From assembly GCF_042945595.1 (NCBI RefSeq), contig NZ_CP168493.1, forward strand, positions 2,046,001 to 2,110,000: a stretch of DNA of 64,000 nucleotides, read 5' to 3'. A program made the translations under genes and the position numbers. This DNA is from Psychrobacillus sp042945595. GTDB lineage: Bacteria > Bacillota > Bacilli > Bacillales_A > Planococcaceae. The notes beneath the pieces are model-generated. The model worked only from the letters and a program-made list of their open reading frames with translations, made no database searches and was not told the origin of the DNA. Of the stretch, positions 28,467 through 38,078 are shown piece after piece. How positions within the stretch are numbered: the stretch's first letter is position 1; each line of letters starts with the position of its first letter.

Positions 28467-28514
28467 CTCTGTGTCCCACACAACGCAAACACTATTCTAA
28501 ATTGCATCTAAATT
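28467..28514. repeat. Dispersed intergenic repeat, copy 4
   Basis: CTCTGTGTCCCACACAACGC followed by AAACACTATTCTAAATTGC. The most diverged copy. See copy 1. Confidence 0.4.
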
Positions 28515-28548
28515 GATAGTAATACAGGGACTTTACTATTTGTATCAA

Positions 28549-29091
28549 TTAAAACCACACAGAGACTTCGGTACCATCCTTATAAACTCTTATCAAATCT
28601 GGATCATAGTTAATAGGAGTTTCTGAGAAACTAAACCAAATACGGCCATTTGTTGTCTCCATAATTGTAGCCTCAGCACTCGCTTGGTCTTTATATTTAA
28701 CTAGTAATTTTTCGATTCCATCATCATTAATAACGCCCATTGCTATTGAAACGTAATCTTCCTTTGATACCGATCCACGAGGAAGTAAATTGGTAAATGA
28801 TTTAGTTAATATTGAGTCATTCTGATTAAAATCTTCACTTCCAGACCCACAACACCAACGATAGCCAAATAAGTTTTTTTCGATCAAAGCTGCAGATAAA
28901 AAATCAGAATAACGATATATGATAATGGCATTACCATCCTTCGCGGTAGAATAGTAAATTTCATCAATAGAGATATTCGAACCTTTTATGGCTTTTTCGA
29001 GGGTCTTAAAATTCTTTTGATAATAAAGTACAATAACAAATAGAAGCAATAATATCATTGCAATAAATGAACGCCGTTTTTTCAATTTCAA
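28549..29091 (-). CDS. Hypothetical membrane-anchored exported protein
   Basis: A 180-aa protein. N-terminal anchor (RRSFIAMILLLLFVIVLYY) followed by an extracytoplasmic domain with an odd CC pair (YRWCCGSGSE). No family recognised. Same direction as the lipoprotein gene upstream at 29120, 28 bp away, so probably cotranscribed. Confidence 0.55.
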   Translation of the reverse strand: MKLKKRRSFIAMILLLLFVIVLYYQKNFKTLEKAIKGSNISIDEIYYSTAKDGNAIIIYRYSDFLSAALIEKNLFGYRWCCGSGSEDFNQNDSILTKSFTNLLPRGSVSKEDYVSIAMGVINDDGIEKLLVKYKDQASAEATIMETTNGRIWFSFSETPINYDPDLIRVYKDGTEVSVWF

Positions 29092-29119
29092 TCATTCCCC
29101 CTATAGAAATTATTTTTGT

Positions 29120-29353
29120 TTAGAGATTTAGTAAGGGTTCCCTCACTATCTGCCATCTTATAAGTACCTTTCCAATATCACTGCCTTTTTCTTTTACTAA
29201 AGGAATCATTACATCTGCAGAGTTGGGAAAATGATGTTCGTACTTTATATCATTAATCATAACTACATTCACCAATTCAATTTCACCATCTGGACAACCA
29301 CTCAAAAGAACTAAGAAAAAGACGATGAGCATAATATTTTTCATGTAATTCAA
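29120..29353 (-). CDS. Small lipoprotein (77 aa)
   Basis: Signal peptide with lipobox LLSGC at about residue 19, then a short polar domain. First gene of a probable pair with 28549-29091. Function unknown. Confidence 0.55.
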   Translation of the reverse strand: MNYMKNIMLIVFFLVLLSGCPDGEIELVNVVMINDIKYEHHFPNSADVMIPLVKEKGSDIGKVLIRWQIVREPLLNL

Positions 29354-29576
29354 CTGCCCCTTATTTTTCGTTCCTATGCTTTACTTGAATAATTCACACA
29401 TTTTAGCTATGGGAATTGTAAAGTAACTCCCAGTAAATAACTCTTTCGACACACTTTCGAAAATACCTTCAAAATCTATCTTTATCTATGTCTTTTGATC
29501 AGTTAAACCAAGAGTCTCATGATTTGATGAGTTATATGCTAACCTACTTGATGTCACTCTTATACCATATTTTTTA

Positions 29577-29729
29577 TTAGAATTCTAATTCGATTTGTTC
29601 AATTTCCCCAAAAACATGATTAAACTTTTTAATGAATTCATTCCAACTTTTCGATGCCTGTATTAAGATCTCGAATTTATTTAGGCACTTTTCTAAGTGG
29701 AAATTACCAATATCGTCGATTAAAATGGC
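29577..29729 (-). pseudogene. Start-less gene remnant
   Basis: An open stretch of 50 codons reading like protein (HLEKCLNKFEILIQASKSW) and ending in TAA, with an in-frame TGA just upstream and no start codon. Probably the 3' end of a lost gene. The rest of the 29354-29823 gap shows nothing further. Confidence 0.3.
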
Positions 29730-29823
29730 TCAGCCTATTAGTATTGCTTTGTAACATGTACATGTATGATCCCATAGGATAGGTAAGAACATGTGACTAT
29801 TTCTAAAAAATGGGGGAGAAAAA

Positions 29824-30225
29824 ATGAATGAAATTCTAGCTTTCAGACAGGTGGATCACCCTGTCCTTGTAGAAGCTACACAAATCGCTCCAAACCAAAT
29901 AAGTATTACGTATGATCAACCGGCAGACTTTGCATCTGCAACAAACGTTTCAAACTACTGGATTAGAAGTAATATGGGTCCTATCGGCATTGCGACCGTC
30001 GGAATGAACGATCCACTTATGAGTTCGAATGCAATTCGTCCTGAAATAGGAATGATTACCCCTGTAAGCAATTCTAAAACAAGATTCGTAATGTCATTTA
30101 GAGTAAATGCAATGACAGGAGTTATGTATACTGTACTACCATGTTTTGTGAATTTAGAAGGTCGAACAGGATTTATGGGAGAAAACTGGGGTCCACTCAG
30201 TCGGAACATGTTTATCGGAATGTAA
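29824..30225 (+). CDS. Conserved-looking hypothetical protein (133 aa)
   Basis: A strong GGGGGAG site precedes the ATG. The protein is soluble and beta-rich, with an Ig-like pattern (VLVEATQIAPNQISITYDQP) that recalls surface fibronectin/Ig-type modules, but no signal peptide is present. A terminator follows at 30308-30347. Family not recognised. Confidence 0.6.
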   Translation: MNEILAFRQVDHPVLVEATQIAPNQISITYDQPADFASATNVSNYWIRSNMGPIGIATVGMNDPLMSSNAIRPEIGMITPVSNSKTRFVMSFRVNAMTGVMYTVLPCFVNLEGRTGFMGENWGPLSRNMFIGM

Positions 30226-30307
30226 GCTTCATGTAAACCTTGGAGGGGAGTATATAGATGTGGCGTTAGATAAAAGATATTTATATCGTTAAGAAAATTC
30301 AACTAAA

Positions 30308-30347
30308 AAAAAAGCCTAATTTCTCGCTTAGAAATCAGGCTTTTATT
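30308..30347. terminator. Bidirectional terminator
   Basis: AAGCCTAATTTCT and AGAAATCAGGCTT arms, A run on the left and T run on the right, between convergent genes. Confidence 0.75.
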
Positions 30348-30429
30348 ACTTCATGAATCAACCTTTTGTTTAATAAAGTACCGAAGTAGCTTTAAACCCC
30401 TTTATCAGCAGCATCCGTCCAGTCCCGTG

Positions 30430-32760
30430 CTACGTCAAGCTACGAACTATACTTTCGTGCGAAGCACTGAGCAAAAATGGGCTCGGTTCGCCTACGCTGT
30501 ATAGATGCAAATAATGCATCGCACGGGTGCAGGCGGTGTAAAACAATCTGAGAAGGCTCTCATCGGAGTATACTTCAGCCGATGCATCATATATGATAAC
30601 TGAATCGAATTCAATGCCTTTTGCCAAATACGCCGGTATCACAACGATGCCTTGCTCGTATTCGACTGAGCCGCTCTTCACGAGCTTAATTTCTTCGACG
30701 CCACTTAAGTTATCGTATGCAACGGCGCTTTCTTCAGCGGATTTGCATATTATCGCAATCGTTTTATACTTCTGTTTCCGCAAATAGGAGACTTTGGAAA
30801 CGATGCAGCGATGCAGTTCTTTCCGATCGGTCAACTGCGTAAGAACAGGCTTCTCCCCATCGCGTTCAAAAGCGGTAATCCGTTCGCCATTAGGCACAAG
30901 TCCACGTGTAAATTCGACGATTGGTCTTGTGGATCTGTAGCTACGGGACAGGTTTATCGTATTCGTTTCATTCGGTCCATATAAGCTAGTAAGCGTATCA
31001 AAATCTACCGTTTCGCTAGCATGGGCGAATATTGCCTGGTTGAAATCTCCAAGCACAGTCATTTTTGATGCAGGAAACAAACGTTTCAAAAATTCGAATT
31101 GAAATGGAGAATAATCTTGTGCTTCGTCTACAAGTATATGCTTGATTGAGCTGTTCGTCTGGAAGCCCTGAATTAACTCTTTCAAAAGTAAAAATGGTGT
31201 AGCATCTTCGTAAAAGAGTTTACCTTCATCTAACATTTTCAAAGTGGAGAAGCAAATACCCTCCCATTCTTCGGAGATTTCCCCATCCATCCAGTTCGCA
31301 TCAGCGAAAAGTTGTTTGTATATTCCTTTGATGTTGACGAAACGAAGCTCTCGAATTTGTTTGCATAACAACTTCAATTTCTGGCGAACAATTAATTGAC
31401 CAAGCGCTTCCGGTTCCATCTCATAATCATCAGACGATGCTCCTTTAAAGCCTTGTTTTTTCCGTAATTGATTATAGGCTTTTTGGTATTCATCTTCACT
31501 AAGTAACTCGATTTTTTCTTGTACCCATGCCTCTGTCCATTCGTGCTTCTCAACTTCATCCACTTGCTTGTTTAGCCAATCCGTTAACTTCTCAATTCTG
31601 TTATGAAATCGGAGTGATGTGTCTTCGTTATAAAACCTTTCCGTGATTTGCTTAGCAGTGACAATATGTTTTCCTCTGAATTTAATACCTTTGAATTGCA
31701 TCCCGAATAATTCCAGCGACTGTCTGTATCTTTTGATTATCTCAAAAAAACGAACTGATGCTTTGAATCGAATGCTCTCAGACCTAGTTCGGTACGAAGG
31801 ATCATCCATTGCAGTCAACACATATTCCAATTGTTCATAAGGACCCTCCACTTGAAACTCGTCACTTAGGCGATGAACCAAGTATTCTTGGAATGTGACC
31901 TGCTGCATATTTTCTTCACCAAGTTCAGGCAACACATTGGATACGTAACTGTTAAACATCGAATTAGGTGAAAATAAAATGATTTGATCAGCCTTCAAAC
32001 TATCTCGATATTTATACAGCAGGTAAGCAATCCGCTGTAGAGCAGCTGACGTCTTGCCGCTACCTGCAGCTCCTTGAACGATGAGCAGCCGCCCATGATC
32101 GTGCCGGATAATCTGGTTTTGTTCCATTTGAATGGTGGAAACAATGCTATGCAAATGCTTATCTGTGCTTTTTCCGAGCACTTGTTGTAAAATCTCGTCT
32201 CCTATCGTGAGACTAGTTTCAAACATCGATTCGACAACGCCGCCACGGATAATATATTGCCACTTTTCCTCCAGGACGCCATCAATAACTCCTTCAGGTG
32301 TAGTGTATTCGGCAGGACCAGATGAATAATTGTAATAGACGCTTGAGATTGGCGCACGCCAGTCATATATTAGAAAGTTCTCTCCGCTTAAATCCATGAG
32401 TGTAGAGATGCCTATATAAATTCTTTCCGTATTGGAAGTTCCTTCTTCCATAAAATCGATTCGACCGAAATAAGGCACATCCTCCATTCGCTGTAGTGCG
32501 GACAATTTATTGGAAGCTTGCTTGTGAGTGCTTTGGCTTACAGAAAGGTTCTGAGCCTGTTGTCTTAAGCTAATGATTGTCTCAAGATAATCGTCGAAAG
32601 TATCTGTGTTTACCTTGACGTCGTCCCAAAAGTGTTTGCGGAAACCGACCACCTCTTGACGACGCCAATCGGTTTCTTCCTTTAGCTTTCCGATTTGTTC
32701 TGTAATAGTCTCCATTACGTTATCCAATCGTTCTTGCTCCCGCGGAAGTTCTGTTTTCAT
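30430..32760 (-). CDS. helD: HelD-type RNA polymerase recycling ATPase
   Basis: A 776-aa superfamily-1 helicase-like protein. Walker A is GAAGSGKTSAALQR and DEAQDYSPFQ is motif II; SYRSTRPI is motif IV-like. The N-terminal coiled coil (residues 1-70) is the arm that enters the RNA polymerase channel in Bacillus HelD. These proteins release stalled polymerase from DNA. I start at MKTELPREQ, which has AAAGGGG upstream; the frame is open 29 codons further without a site. The gene is visibly GC-richer than its neighbours. Confidence 0.9.
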   Translation of the reverse strand: MKTELPREQERLDNVMETITEQIGKLKEETDWRRQEVVGFRKHFWDDVKVNTDTFDDYLETIISLRQQAQNLSVSQSTHKQASNKLSALQRMEDVPYFGRIDFMEEGTSNTERIYIGISTLMDLSGENFLIYDWRAPISSVYYNYSSGPAEYTTPEGVIDGVLEEKWQYIIRGGVVESMFETSLTIGDEILQQVLGKSTDKHLHSIVSTIQMEQNQIIRHDHGRLLIVQGAAGSGKTSAALQRIAYLLYKYRDSLKADQIILFSPNSMFNSYVSNVLPELGEENMQQVTFQEYLVHRLSDEFQVEGPYEQLEYVLTAMDDPSYRTRSESIRFKASVRFFEIIKRYRQSLELFGMQFKGIKFRGKHIVTAKQITERFYNEDTSLRFHNRIEKLTDWLNKQVDEVEKHEWTEAWVQEKIELLSEDEYQKAYNQLRKKQGFKGASSDDYEMEPEALGQLIVRQKLKLLCKQIRELRFVNIKGIYKQLFADANWMDGEISEEWEGICFSTLKMLDEGKLFYEDATPFLLLKELIQGFQTNSSIKHILVDEAQDYSPFQFEFLKRLFPASKMTVLGDFNQAIFAHASETVDFDTLTSLYGPNETNTINLSRSYRSTRPIVEFTRGLVPNGERITAFERDGEKPVLTQLTDRKELHRCIVSKVSYLRKQKYKTIAIICKSAEESAVAYDNLSGVEEIKLVKSGSVEYEQGIVVIPAYLAKGIEFDSVIIYDASAEVYSDESLLRLFYTACTRAMHYLHLYSVGEPSPFLLSASHESIVRSLT

Positions 32761-32910
32761 AACAAGCACCCCTTTAAATAAATATGTTTGACAAAAAAAG
32801 ATTTTTGGTATAAAATAATAATAAGTACTACTATGGATATTTTTCATGAAAAGTGTTTCTAAATAAACTTAACATAATTTTTCACTTTTATCAATCTATT
32901 TTACATAAAT

Positions 32911-32956
32911 ATAAGGTGCCCAATTCTAATTTTTTTTTAGAATTGGGCACCTTTCA
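32911..32956. terminator. Strong bidirectional hairpin
   Basis: A 16-17 bp stem AAGGTGCCCAATTCTAA / TTAGAATTGGGCACCTT with a T-rich loop. It lies upstream of helD and downstream of nothing obvious on the plus strand. Confidence 0.65.
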
Positions 32957-33151
32957 TTTAAATTAAAAAACCTATCTTTTATTTTTATTGCTTGTTTATT
33001 CCTATTATCTTTTTCGCTTGTAAAAACAGAAAAAAGTTGATTATTTTAGTGGTCCTGTTTAACTAAGGCTTCATGAAGTTCTTTTCTTAGTTGTTGTTCA
33101 GAAATTTCAATAGCAGTTTTTTGGATACACTTTAAATGCTCTTACAGTAAG

Positions 33152-34030
33152 TTAGTCCCTGCCCGCCTCGTATAACTTCTGCGCCAACATAGCTGGCCTT
33201 GTTCGCGTGTCCGTAAAGTGGTCGCCGTCTCCCACTATCAGGCGAAACTGGCCGAGTCGAGTAGACATATGCGGATTCCAACCGAAACCCTCTCCTTGCG
33301 GCAATGTATTATCTTGATAGAAATAGACATAGCTTTTTGGCGTGGGCAGAGCGTAGAACGCTTTAAGATCCAGATTCTCGAAAAGCGGTATAGCCGGTTC
33401 CGGAATGACGTCTGCATACATTTGTTCAGCTTCCTCTAAAGTGGCCGTATTGACGAATAAATCCCGAAACAGTGGAAACGGAAGCTTGATCGTATCATCC
33501 CTCGAGCTGGCTCTGAGTTGCTCGAATCCTTGCCTAGTTTGGGGCGGTAACTCGTCGGCAAGTGATTCGCCATCTTTCAGTACGAACGCGTCCCAAAAGA
33601 CGAGGCGCTTGATGCGATCCGATACCTGTTCTGCAACCTTTTGGATGACTGTTCCACCAAAGCTGTGACCGACAAGAACAAAGTTGCGTAGGTTCAGTCT
33701 CGTTATAAAATCAACGACGGACTTCGTGATCATCGCATGCGTGACATCTTTGTTTGGATCTTTACCGTGACCTGCGTATTCCGGCGTATACACGGCATGG
33801 CCTCGACTCCGCAGCACCGCCGCTACGCCGTCCCAGAAGTGAGCGTCAGCCCAAGATCCATGCACAAGTACGAAGGTTAGCCTTTGCTGTGCAAGTAGAC
33901 TGTATTTTTCATTCGATTCGAGGACACCATTTCTCCAGAAATAAGGGAAGTAATAATACCCGCGGGGCATAAAACTATAATCGGGATAGGGGAATTGATG
34001 GGTTTCTTGACTATAAGGAAACATGTACAA
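33152..34030 (-). CDS. Alpha/beta hydrolase with Tyr-rich N-terminal extension
   Basis: A 292-aa protein. HGSWADAHFWDGV (oxyanion loop), VLVGHSFGGTVIQ (nucleophile Ser) and GDGDHFTDTR (His region) define an esterase of the salicylate-esterase/EstC type. The first 50 residues are unusual: rich in Tyr, Phe and Pro (QFPYPDYSFMPRGYYYFPYF). The gene is distinctly GC-richer than the window, which suggests recent transfer. Substrate unknown. Confidence 0.8.
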   Translation of the reverse strand: MYMFPYSQETHQFPYPDYSFMPRGYYYFPYFWRNGVLESNEKYSLLAQQRLTFVLVHGSWADAHFWDGVAAVLRSRGHAVYTPEYAGHGKDPNKDVTHAMITKSVVDFITRLNLRNFVLVGHSFGGTVIQKVAEQVSDRIKRLVFWDAFVLKDGESLADELPPQTRQGFEQLRASSRDDTIKLPFPLFRDLFVNTATLEEAEQMYADVIPEPAIPLFENLDLKAFYALPTPKSYVYFYQDNTLPQGEGFGWNPHMSTRLGQFRLIVGDGDHFTDTRTRPAMLAQKLYEAGRD

Positions 34031-34176
34031 AACATCCTTTCAAATCTACATATATTATCAACTTATGCCCAGTGCATTTGAGAGGTTCCGACCCCATCCA
34101 CCAATATGGTACGGCTCATCGTACATTACATAAGGACATAGTAAGATTTGAACACAAAATTTATATTTCGATTCAA

Positions 34177-34317
34177 TTAAAATTTAACAAATCCATTTGA
34201 TGATTCATTTTTGAATTCTATCCAATCATTGAATAAACTCTTATAATATGTAAAGTCTTCATATATATCCTTTTTATATTGCTCAGTTTCTACTTTATTA
34301 TTAGGCTCTGTTAGACT
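34177..34317 (-). pseudogene. Start-less gene remnant
   Basis: 46 codons of protein-like sequence (EQYKKDIYEDFTYYKSLFND) ending in TAA, with an in-frame stop immediately upstream. The C-terminal end of an otherwise lost gene. Confidence 0.35.
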
Positions 34318-34339
34318 TTATGAGTGGTATTTACTCATG

Positions 34340-34380
34340 AAAAGTGGATTACTCTTTGATGTAATCCACTTTTCATTATT
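34340..34380 (+). terminator. Terminator-like hairpin
   Basis: AAAAGTGGATTA and TAATCCACTTTT arms around a 10-nt loop. No intact plus-strand gene precedes it. The rest of 34381-34589 shows nothing supported. Confidence 0.55.
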
Positions 34381-34589
34381 ATTTATTTTTAAATATAAGA
34401 ATAATGTGACGGAAGGCTATAATTCTCATTTGAATACATCAAAAACTTTGCTTTCACCATCTATATACTGGCAAATAACAATTTGTAGGTTTTTAACATT
34501 CCAGTCTGAGGAGCGTAGATATATAAATGATTTATCCAATTCTACAATTATACAAATTCCATCTCTCCCTTTGCTCTGCTAAAGCGCTG

Positions 34590-35129
34590 TTAGTTCAAGA
34601 ACTCTGTTTTAAGAATACTCATTCTTAAACGGTTAACAAACTCACCATTTCTATATCGGTCTTGCCTTAAAATACCTTCCTCCATATAACCCATTCTTTT
34701 ATACGACTTAATTGCCTTTTTGTTATCCACTTCTACTCTAAGCCAAATCTTATTAAGTTCTAATTCATTAAACTCCCACATCAACATTTCACTCATTGCA
34801 GATAATCCATATCCTTTACCCCAATAGTTTTTATCACCAATCGCTATACCTAATTCAGCATGTTTGTTTAATTTATCTATGTTCTTCAAATCAATCCAAC
34901 CAATATGTTTGCCTTGTTCAGTTAAAATGGCTTTTTGTTCATATCCATTTGTTTTATCAATGCATATTTTAATCCAGTTTCGAGTTTCTACTCTGCTAAA
35001 TGGTGGATACTTCTGTGGCATATTTAGGTGTTTAGTCACTTCTTTATCTAAACACCATTTATATCGTTCTTCAGCGTCATCAAGAGATAATTCTCTTAAT
35101 TGGACTTTCGGTAATTCTGTTGTTTTCAT
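34590..35129 (-). CDS. GNAT N-acetyltransferase, RimJ/RimL type
   Basis: A 179-aa protein. IGDKNYWGKGYGLSAMSEML is the acetyl-CoA motif, and AIKSYKRMGYMEEGILRQDR is the typical RimJ/RimL/SpeG end. Homologues acetylate ribosomal protein N-termini, polyamines or drugs. Substrate unknown. Confidence 0.87.
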   Translation of the reverse strand: MKTTELPKVQLRELSLDDAEERYKWCLDKEVTKHLNMPQKYPPFSRVETRNWIKICIDKTNGYEQKAILTEQGKHIGWIDLKNIDKLNKHAELGIAIGDKNYWGKGYGLSAMSEMLMWEFNELELNKIWLRVEVDNKKAIKSYKRMGYMEEGILRQDRYRNGEFVNRLRMSILKTEFLN

Positions 35130-35322
35130 TCCTCTGTCCCCCTTACGTAATTCTAATTACTTTATTTTACTTACATCCTTAAAATAGAACCTATTCATTT
35201 TTCAAACTGCAATAATATGTATCTATTGCCAGTTTTCCATCTTGATTTAAACTATTTCGACATTCATTTCTTTTATCCTTTAATAATGTTTCAGTCGACA
35301 GATTATGTCCATGCTAGGCGCA

Positions 35323-35358
35323 CAATAAAACCCGGTTGACATAGCCAACCGGGTTTTC
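35323..35358 (-). terminator. Terminator hairpin
   Basis: Perfect stem AAAACCCGGTTG / CAACCGGGTTTT with a 6-nt loop. On the minus strand it follows the broken membrane ORF at 35363-35524. Confidence 0.7.
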
Positions 35359-35362
35359 AGAA

Positions 35363-35524
35363 TTAATTATATGCTTTTCGAGAAATGTCTTTCGTATATC
35401 TCCAGTATAGAAATACATGTAGTACTATAACAACTACTATAATACTTAATGTACCGATTGGAAGGAAAAAGGTAATTAATCCGCTAATAAGAAATAATAA
35501 AAAATATCAACAAGTGTATTTCAT
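35363..35524 (-). pseudogene. Small membrane protein with in-frame TGA
   Basis: ATG AAA TAC ACT TGT TGA is followed in the same frame by 47 sense codons encoding two helices (YFLLFLISGLITFFLPIGTL and a second segment) and a basic tail, then TAA and a terminator. TGA at codon 6 sits where TGG (Trp) would fit. Either a nonsense mutation or translation from an unusual downstream start. Confidence 0.5.
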
Positions 35525-35527
35525 ATT

Positions 35528-35662
35528 TTAATTATTCCTATAGAAGTGAAAAGAAGGAATGAAATTAAATTTCATTCCTTCATAAAATAACTTTACTATA
35601 AAGGGAATATTAAACAATATCAAAGAATCAACTATAAAACTTCCTAAAATAAAATTAAGCAT
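35528..35662 (-). CDS. Possible small hydrophobic ORF (44 aa)
   Basis: Directly upstream of the broken membrane ORF, with its stop codon 3 bp before that ATG. Hydrophobic (ILGSFIVDSLILFNIPFIV) with a basic end. No clear ribosome binding site, and an inverted repeat (35553-35581) lies inside it, so translation is doubtful. Confidence 0.25.
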   Translation of the reverse strand: MLNFILGSFIVDSLILFNIPFIVKLFYEGMKFNFIPSFHFYRNN

Positions 35663-35963
35663 ATTATATTTACTTTTCCCATCAATTTAAGTGTCAATTT
35701 AAACAATATGTAATATTATCCAAATTTACTTTTAAATGCATTAAATATTTTAAGTCTATTCTTGCCTAACATAAAATTAAGTATATCCTTGCCAATATGG
35801 CAAAGATATACTTAAAGTCGCAGTTTTTGTTGAGTGGTTTGCTTTTTTGTATGGAAGTGGCGGGAGTCGAAACACTATTATACAGGAATGGCTTCAAGTC
35901 AACATTCACGTTTGTTCGAACAAACATAAATGCATATCGAGCAGGTACTATTTCAATTCTTAT

Positions 35964-36425
35964 TTACAGAACCGAGACCTCTTCCCGTTTAACTTGGCGA
36001 GCAATTTTCTCTGTTAAGCGTGTTGTCACTTTCGGCAACACCATTTTAATAACAGGCGTCAACACTGCGCCTGTTAAGCCGCCTGTATTTACTTCAATTG
36101 TCCCTGTCATCGTTGTTTGCCCTGCCGTTTCTTCAGCAGTAAACTTGCCACTACCTGTAAAGTTGTCAGTTAACCCTTTTAACTCGAACCGTATCGTCGA
36201 TGGCTCATGAAATTCAGTGACGTTTAACTCCATTTTCACAGACTTTTTAAATCCTTTAAAATTCCCTTCAAATGTCCAAACTGACTTTTGTTTATCAATT
36301 TGCTCATGCTCCTTGTAGGCAGGAACCATTATTGCCCAGTTTTCAATTTGACTAACGTAATCCCAAACGTTCTCTACAGATGCTGGAATGATTACAGAAT
36401 GCGATGCGAGTGCCATTCGTTTCAC
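35964..36425 (-). CDS. SRPBCC / CoxG-like START-fold protein
   Basis: A 153-aa protein. VIIPASVENVWDYVSQIENW opens the START/polyketide-cyclase fold, and the GKFTAEETAGQTTMTGTIEV strands follow. The CoxG-like group binds lipids or hydrophobic ligands. I favour the GTG with AAGGA upstream; the ATG three codons later is possible. No neighbours suggest a pathway. Confidence 0.7.
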   Translation of the reverse strand: MKRMALASHSVIIPASVENVWDYVSQIENWAIMVPAYKEHEQIDKQKSVWTFEGNFKGFKKSVKMELNVTEFHEPSTIRFELKGLTDNFTGSGKFTAEETAGQTTMTGTIEVNTGGLTGAVLTPVIKMVLPKVTTRLTEKIARQVKREEVSVL

Positions 36426-36481
36426 TACTTCCTTCTTTATGTAATTGTAATTTGAATCTACCATCAACATTTTAGCATTTT

Positions 36482-37038
36482 AACTGTACAGATTCACCTT
36501 TAGCGATTGATGAATTTCGGCCGACGGTAGTCAGCATATGAATTCTTAAAATCTAATAGTAGAACATTCGCTTTCTGTTTGGCACAATAAATAGGAAAAA
36601 TATTACAAATTAAGGTTCGGAGTGAAAAGTAAAGGTTATATATTGCCAATACTGAAAAATCGTTTCAATATACATCTATTGAGATTGCCTTTTACCATTA
36701 ACCATCTCAGTGATCATCTCAGCATTCTTGATTTCTGTTGGTTTGGAATAAAGTAAGATCTAAAATATCCCCAAAATCCATATTTTAAGTTAAATATAAA
36801 GAACTCGTTTTGAAAAATGATTGATCAAAACGGGTTAATTCTTTGTGAAATACTATGCGATTTTTATAATAAAGTTTGATCATTTTCTACCTAGTAATTC
36901 TAAAACAATCGCGCCCGATTGCGGTATAAATATTATATTTTTGCTAAGACAGAGTTAACAAAATCAGTTTTTTCTTCTGGATATTTGTGTTTATTATGGG
37001 TCAAGACGTTGATAGCTTACATTTCTTTCCGAGAGATC
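36482..37038. other. Intergenic with a short coding-like remnant
   Basis: About 550 bp. On the minus strand roughly 27 codons near 36938-37020 (HNKHKYPEEKTDFVNSVLAK, then stop) look like a gene end without a start. An imperfect inverted repeat lies near 36799-36845. Nothing else is supported. Confidence 0.3.
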
Positions 37039-37560
37039 CTATTCTACTAAGGATTCTGTTATTTTCCCATCTAGATTTTTAATCGCCAACATCGAATTAT
37101 CCTGAATGATTCCTGTATCTACGAAACCAAATGAAGCGTATAATGTTTTAGCTGTGACATTACTTGTTCGATAAAAGAGGGCTACATATTTTGCTTCTCC
37201 ATCTGGCGTAGTTTCAATATCCATCAACATTTTTTCAAATGCAAGTTTGCCATATCCTTTCCCCTGGTAGCTCTTTTCAATCATAATATGCCAAACAAAA
37301 TAGCTCTTCTTCCCGTAAAAAACTTCATTTTCAAATGATTCATGATCCAACGTATCATAAATATACATCAAAAATCCAACCGCAACTTCATCGGCATAAA
37401 TGGCAAAGGGAGTCGCTGGTATACCGTCTTCGTTCAACATATGAGCGTCTGCAAAGCTTCTGAGGTTAGTAGTTTCTATTAAGTCTTCCTGGTTTTCTTC
37501 AACTTCAAGTGCTATTACTTCATCTATGTTATCCCCGTTTATCTTTCGTAATTCAATCAT
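37039..37560 (-). CDS. GNAT N-acetyltransferase, polyamine-acetyltransferase-like
   Basis: A 173-aa protein. HIMIEKSYQGKGYGKLAFEK is the acetyl-CoA loop and VTAKTLYASFGFVDTG the C-terminal motif. The layout (LEVEENQEDL near the start) resembles Bacillus spermidine/spermine acetyltransferases such as BltD, which is a family-level guess. I start at MIELRKING with GGAGATG upstream. Confidence 0.8.
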   Translation of the reverse strand: MIELRKINGDNIDEVIALEVEENQEDLIETTNLRSFADAHMLNEDGIPATPFAIYADEVAVGFLMYIYDTLDHESFENEVFYGKKSYFVWHIMIEKSYQGKGYGKLAFEKMLMDIETTPDGEAKYVALFYRTSNVTAKTLYASFGFVDTGIIQDNSMLAIKNLDGKITESLVE

Positions 37561-37795
37561 TTTTTCATCTCCTCTCTTAAGACAAGCCACTTCCACACAT
37601 GGCCTAAAACATTCCAAATATCATTTCCATAATTATCAAAATAGGGTACACAAAATATTCACCAATGCTAACTCTTTTTCCCCTGTGATTTCTAATCCTT
37701 CTTCCGCAAAATGGCCAGTTTGTTGAATTGTCATAATCCATCTTGGCAATGCAATTGTATCAAACCTTTTTACAAATTATCGGACTTTATTACAA

Positions 37796-37993
37796 ATGAT
37801 CAATCTTTATTTTAAATCTACAATTTCAATCGCTCATTTACAATATTATAAATTGAATAAATGGAGTATTCGATATATGTCTTTCGCGTTCATTGGGGGT
37901 ATTCTATTTGGCGCAATTGCAAATTATACACAATCCATACTTATTCCTATATTGCTTCATATGAATTCAATTTTTTATCAGCATATTACGTAA
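37796..37993 (+). pseudogene. CPBP (CAAX-like) membrane protease remnant
   Basis: The last 40 residues (FIGGILFGAIANYTQSILIP and HMNSIF) match the final conserved block of CPBP intramembrane proteases, the HxxxN motif. The upstream motifs (EExxxR, FxxxH) are absent. A C-terminal remnant with no credible start. Confidence 0.5.
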
Positions 37994-38078
37994 GCCCGAA
38001 TTATAAAAAATAAGGCATTGAAGTAGCAAGGGGAAATACATTTTTACTATCAGGTGATTTTTCTTGTGGCATTAAGAA

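Noticed and set aside
35797..36210. 137-aa plus-strand ORF opposite the CoxG-like gene
   Set aside because: It lies mostly antisense to a clear gene (35964-36425), with low-complexity residues and no site.
36799..36845. Terminator at the AAAGAACTCGTTTTGA inverted repeat
   Set aside because: The stem is imperfect, no T run follows and no gene ends nearby.
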